DNA of 64,000 nucleotides, taken from Pisaster brevispinus (lineage: Eukaryota > Echinodermata > Asteroidea > Forcipulatida > Asteriidae). This document shows positions 60,258 through 64,000 of this stretch, one piece after another. The notes beneath the pieces were generated by a model. It was not told the DNA's origin. It was given only the letters and a program-made list of their open reading frames with translations, and did not search any database. The number at the start of each line of letters is the position of its first letter. Within the stretch, counting starts at the first letter, position 1. The stretch is from positions 315,001-379,000 of the forward strand of contig JAMKCF010000079.1 in assembly GCA_023634235.1 (NCBI GenBank), given 5' to 3'. A program made the position numbers and the translations under genes.

Positions 60258-60662
60258 TTAAGAATGAATTAAACCTATAAAATAAGGAACAGGGCTATTT
60301 TTAAAACGACTGGATCTGGTGGGGATGGTTGAAACATGATGACTATTTCGGAGGTTTCGACCATGACTCTCATGCCTGGTAGGGGGAAGGAGGTCTTTAG
60401 TGTGAGGGTTATTAGCAAGTTCATTAGCAAAACGCCTGCAGTGTGCCTCTCTCCTACCAGCCAGAGAGTCAAGGCCAAGCGATGAAAGAGCAGAGTCATA
60501 CCAATAATAACTATTACCTAACATAATTTGACGGTCAAAAATATTTATGTGAAGTGTAAGCCAAGGCTTGTCATTAACATGGCTCTTGTAGCTTTTCAAG
60601 GGAAAATAAGAAACCATGGCTGAATCAAGCAAATTGTCAAAAATATCAACCTTGATTTTCAT
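60258..60662 (-). mobile_element. Internally deleted LINE fragment
   Basis: An open frame of 134 codons begins with a stretch like the linker upstream of a LINE RT domain (VSYFPLKSYKSHVNDKPWLT). It passes directly to one like the extreme C-terminus of such proteins (LGNSYYWYDSALSSLGLDSL, AGRREAHCRRFANEL, KNSPVPYFIGLIHS). The reverse transcriptase core is absent. This is an internal deletion derivative, not a functional gene. Confidence 0.65.
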
Positions 60663-61150
60663 TGATTTACACCTTTAAACTATATATGCACCTCAAACTC
60701 ACAATTTGACTTACTTGTGAGATTCATACACAAGAAAATTATACATAAACAGTCCCTCACACTTAAGGAAAATACACTGTATATAATTATATGCACTGAA
60801 AGTAACAATATGACCAGACATTAAATCAGTTCTTCTAAATACAAATATGCATGAATAAAACATTCTCAGCAAAAAACTTACTACAAATTGGCTCTAAAAA
60901 TCATGGAGAAACTACTACACACAAAAAAATAGATAGTGGCCTGACATTTCGACCCTAGCAGACTCTTTCTTGAAGGCTAAATGACAAGACTACAAACAGA
61001 AAAAGTGGAGTGGAGATAGACATTAGAGATGAAAGCACACAGAGAAAGCAGGAGGATGAACAAAAAGGAGGGTAACAAAAGGGGGTGGGGGTGGGGGAGG
61101 GGCTGGTTTGACCACAAGAGGAACGAATACAAAAGACAAAATAAATGATG

Positions 61151-61861
61151 TATATTCGGTTTGCGGTAATCACCGTGTGTATATCTACTAGCTGTGTAGA
61201 TTTGTTCTTAAAGAACTAGGTCTTGCTTTTTATTTTATTTTTATTCTACTGCCGCAGAAAAGATTTGGAAATCGGGAGACTACTTTGGGAGACTACTTAG
61301 TTCTGAAAAGAACTGTCCAGCTTAAAAGCTACTACATGGGCGGTGGGTAGGAAATCGGCCGGGACTACTACTTTGGCTTCATAGTGGATCGGATCAAGGG
61401 GAATTCTCAGTATTAACTTCATTGCCGCGGAGTGAGTTCTTAATTGGTCTCAACATTTAGACTAGCTTGCTCTAATCATTGTCTCATCCTCAGGAGACGA
61501 TGACTAGAGCAAGCTAGTCTAAACGTTGAGACCAATTAAGAACTCACTCCGTGGCAGTGAAGTTAATAACGAGAAGTTCCCTTGATCCGATCCACTATTA
61601 AGCTAAAGTAGTAGTCCCGGCCGATTTCCTACCCACCGCCCAGGTAGTAGCTAATAAGCTGGACAGTTCTTTTCAGAACTAAGTAGTCTCCCGAAATAGT
61701 CTCCCGATTTCCAAATCTACTCTGCGGCAGTAGAATAAAAATGTTAAAAAAGCAAGACCTAGTTCATTAGAACAAATCTACATAGCTAGTAGATATACAT
61801 ACGGTGTTAATGCAAACTGAATATACATTGATACCTCATCATGCAAAGCCTCAAAAAGTAT
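61151..61861. mobile_element. Foldback element F2, 711 bp
   Basis: A single long inverted repeat with the same arms as F1 meets at a short loop near 61492 (CATCCTCAG). The 13-mer AAAATAAATGATG flanks it (61138-61150, 61862-61874). The long terminus (TTTTGAGGCTTTGCATGATG on the minus strand) is on the right and the short one (TATATTCGGTTTGCGG) on the left, the opposite orientation to F1. No protein is encoded. Confidence 0.85.
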
Positions 61862-62139
61862 AAAATAAATGATGGGAAGAGGGAGAGAAAAGTAAATGAT
61901 TAGTGAATGAGGCAGACTAGAGGGGTCTTATCTGTGGTAAAAAGGAGAAGGCAAAGACAAAAGGTTATTAGACATTTCCTTCTTGGATGTTTAGACCATG
62001 GGGTTGAATGGTCTGGAGACGCCTTATCCATAGCTTCTCCCTACTCAGACGAACAATCTTGTGGTTTCCTAGTGCCTCAAAGCCCTGTAAAAACATGAGA
62101 GAAATGGAGTGATTAGAAAGATTAAAGTGACGTCCTACA

Positions 62140-63842
62140 CAGGTGTATCCAGCTTTTGGATGTTGACTGTGGATCTGGCTGGGATTTAGTCTCTCTGTAA
62201 ACACCTGCACAAACTGTTGAGAGTTGTGCAGGCGGTCAATAAACACATACATGTACAATTAATTATCTTATACAATGCAAGTATGTCGATAAAATGTCAA
62301 TACAAATGAAGGCAACTCCTAGATATTCAGTCTCTACAAAATAATTATTATCTCGAAGAAAGCAAATGCATGAGTGCGTGATCGGAGAACATGAAATATA
62401 TAGCATGACACTGGATGGGCAAGAAGGCATAAGTTACCTAACACACAGGGTCCACTAATCATCATCATTCACACAACAAACTCACAAACCTATGCCTCCA
62501 AGTCGAATCCCACCAGCCAAACCGCAGTCAACACCCCCATGCATTCCATTTCAAGTATTACACATAATTATTATTATTATTATTATTACAATATGAACCT
62601 GGTTTGACGACAAGCAGATAATAATAATATAATATATAATAATATATACAAAAAATAAAGACATGTAGGCTGACCACTACCTGTACTAGTAGTAATTTTG
62701 TACTGATAGCCATAATTCAGTTCATACATGGAAAAAGCCACCGTCCAACCACTCTGATGTCCAACACTTTACAGGAAAATGTCTCTTTCTCTCGAGCTCT
62801 CTGCAACCTTGGAAGCACTACTCGTCGTCTGTTTGGAATTTTGCGATGACTTCACTCCCCTCGGTGATCCAAGTGAAAGTATTTGCATCCCCACAGAAGA
62901 CAGACGCTTCTTGGGTATCACGTCCTGAATCTGAACACACACAAAAAAAGAAAAGATTTCACTATGTCAGTGGAGCCAGGTTGCAATTGAAAGTTTTGTT
63001 GGTGGTGCAATAAGTGAAGGCAAAAAACAATTAAAAGAGATACGACCTTATTGCGTGGAGCAAAATGTGTGCTTGCTATAGCGTGTTAGATATGACCTTG
63101 CGACCTATCAAGTTACGACCTTGTGGTTTTTTTTTTAACTTTAAAGCACGTTTGCCCAAAACAAGGCTAAAAGCCAGTCTTGGTTTTGGGGGTTACGTAC
63201 AAGACAAAAAACATTCAATATGAGAATAACTCAGGGAGCTAAAGGAGGATTTGCGTCTGAAATCAGTAGGATGGAGAGAAATGTTGATTTAACAGGTAAG
63301 GAGTTCCAAAGAGATGTACATGGAATAAAGCTGTTGATTGCTTTTTGTTCTACATCTCAGCCAAGCAAGATTAACAAGCAGAAAGCCTGGTTTAACACTC
63401 AAACATCCTGATAGGAGGAACCAGGTCGGACACACAGGTAGCACGTTTACCTTGCAAACATCCGTGTAAAAGATAGAGGCTGGCTACAGACCTTCTGTGG
63501 GAAAGCAGTTGTAGTTTTGATCCCATGCCTTCACCAACAAGATTAACAAATACAGTGCGCTTCTGATTCTATCTTAATAATTGAAATCGAAAGACATTTT
63601 TTTCAGCAGTCAAATCAGTTGGAGACAAATTAACGGTAAAACCCTGTTCTTACCTCAATGAAGTCCTTCGTGCATTGCAGATTGGACTCAAGTTTGAGTT
63701 GACTAAAGGAAAGCATCACGTACTGCCATGGGACGTCAGTTTGACAATGATTGTTGAAAGCACAGAAGGGAGTTGTTTTATAATGGGTGCTGGAAGCGTT
63801 GTTCGGTGATTGGATGATTCCAGTCTCTGATGTCAGCGTTAT
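62140..63842 (-). pseudogene. CUB-domain exons, copy 2, partly intact
   Basis: Exon 63654-63842 (AG acceptor, GAG|GTAAGA donor, exactly 63 codons) encodes the first half of a CUB domain: SETGIIQSPNNASSTHY, PFCAFN, WQYVMLSFSQLKLESNL, CTKDFIE. The next exon (about 62765-62930) encodes the second half (ASVFCGDANTFTWITEGSEV, IAKFQTDDE) but has lost one T near its start relative to copy 1, which puts it out of phase, and has a TAG after DDE. Smaller exon-like pieces with acceptors follow at about 62150-62210 and 62000-62090. Copy 1 has the opposite pattern of damage, so each copy decayed separately. Confidence 0.6.
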
Positions 63843-64000
63843 CTTTAATTACGACTTTTATGTAGACGAAAAAAAAGAAGAAGAGAACATCACAGTGATG
63901 ATAAGTACAATATAAGTTAGGTACCAGTCGTCATGACGTTTTGGTGGATCATAACTTGAGTCTACTCAGCATTTTTATACTGCAGATAGCATTTTTTGTG

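Larger units (their letters stand above)
59530..64000. repeat. Segmental duplication, copy 2 (runs off the window)
   Basis: This is the paralogue of 42115-45400. Compared with copy 1 it has extra sequence between 59575 and 60850 containing a LINE fragment, its own foldback element, and about 450 bp at 63455-63905 that hold an intact CUB exon. The pair still aligns to the right edge of the window. Confidence 0.85.

Noticed and set aside
61440..61545. Hammerhead ribozyme in the foldback centre (GATGACTAG ... CTAGTCGAAAC)
   Set aside because: A GAAAC and a GATGA-like piece are present, but the CUGANGA core and a proper third stem could not be fitted in either element.

Overview
The window looks like nuclear DNA of a marine invertebrate animal, most likely a deuterostome and possibly an echinoderm (inference). 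It is AT-rich and packed with tRNA-derived SINEs, LINE fragments, hAT-like, pogo-like, TTAA-flanked and foldback elements, satellites and minisatellites. Coding matter occurs only as short exons bounded by GT/AG sites. No bacterial operon, CRISPR array, rRNA gene or confidently functional tRNA gene was seen.

Layout: 0.8-6 kb (minus strand) carries the first five exons of a DDX54-type DEAD-box helicase, damaged in exon 5. 6.3-10.7 kb holds hairpin-bearing minisatellites and MITEs. 11.4-12.5 kb (minus) holds the last two exons of an unidentified Gln/Pro-rich protein. A hAT-like element with exact 7-bp flanking repeats lies at 12.65-13.82 kb. A satellite of about 185 bp with an 18-bp palindrome in each unit fills 14.4-17.65 kb. 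18.3-20.3 kb (minus) has two exons of an unidentified gene. 25.8-33.9 kb (minus) has eight consecutive exons homologous to CTR9, the TPR scaffold of the PAF1 complex, with several inactivating lesions and interrupted by a LINE. Two further LINE fragments lie at 34.1-36.4 kb. 37.2-40.1 kb (minus) is a THAP zinc-finger gene whose second exon is split by a TTAA-flanked element. 42.1-45.4 kb and 59.5-64 kb are diverged direct copies of one segment. They carry CUB-domain exons on the minus strand, and each copy has received its own foldback element. Between them lie about 226 phase-perfect copies of a 12-bp repeat (46.74-49.45 kb) and four to five tandem copies of a 1.7-kb unit (49.6-57.2 kb), one holding a pogo-like insertion with a clean empty site in its sister copies. 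A signal-peptide exon at 57.5 kb probably heads the CUB gene.

The main observation is that four unrelated gene remnants (DDX54, CTR9, THAP, CUB) sit together, each with independent disabling changes. Several of these are structural (a 50-nt deletion, a transposon in an exon, an exon loss) and are not easily explained by base-calling errors. This suggests a degenerating, repeat-accumulating compartment such as heterochromatin, a sex-limited region, a B chromosome or a decayed haplotype. Assembly error is the alternative for the 1-nt indels.
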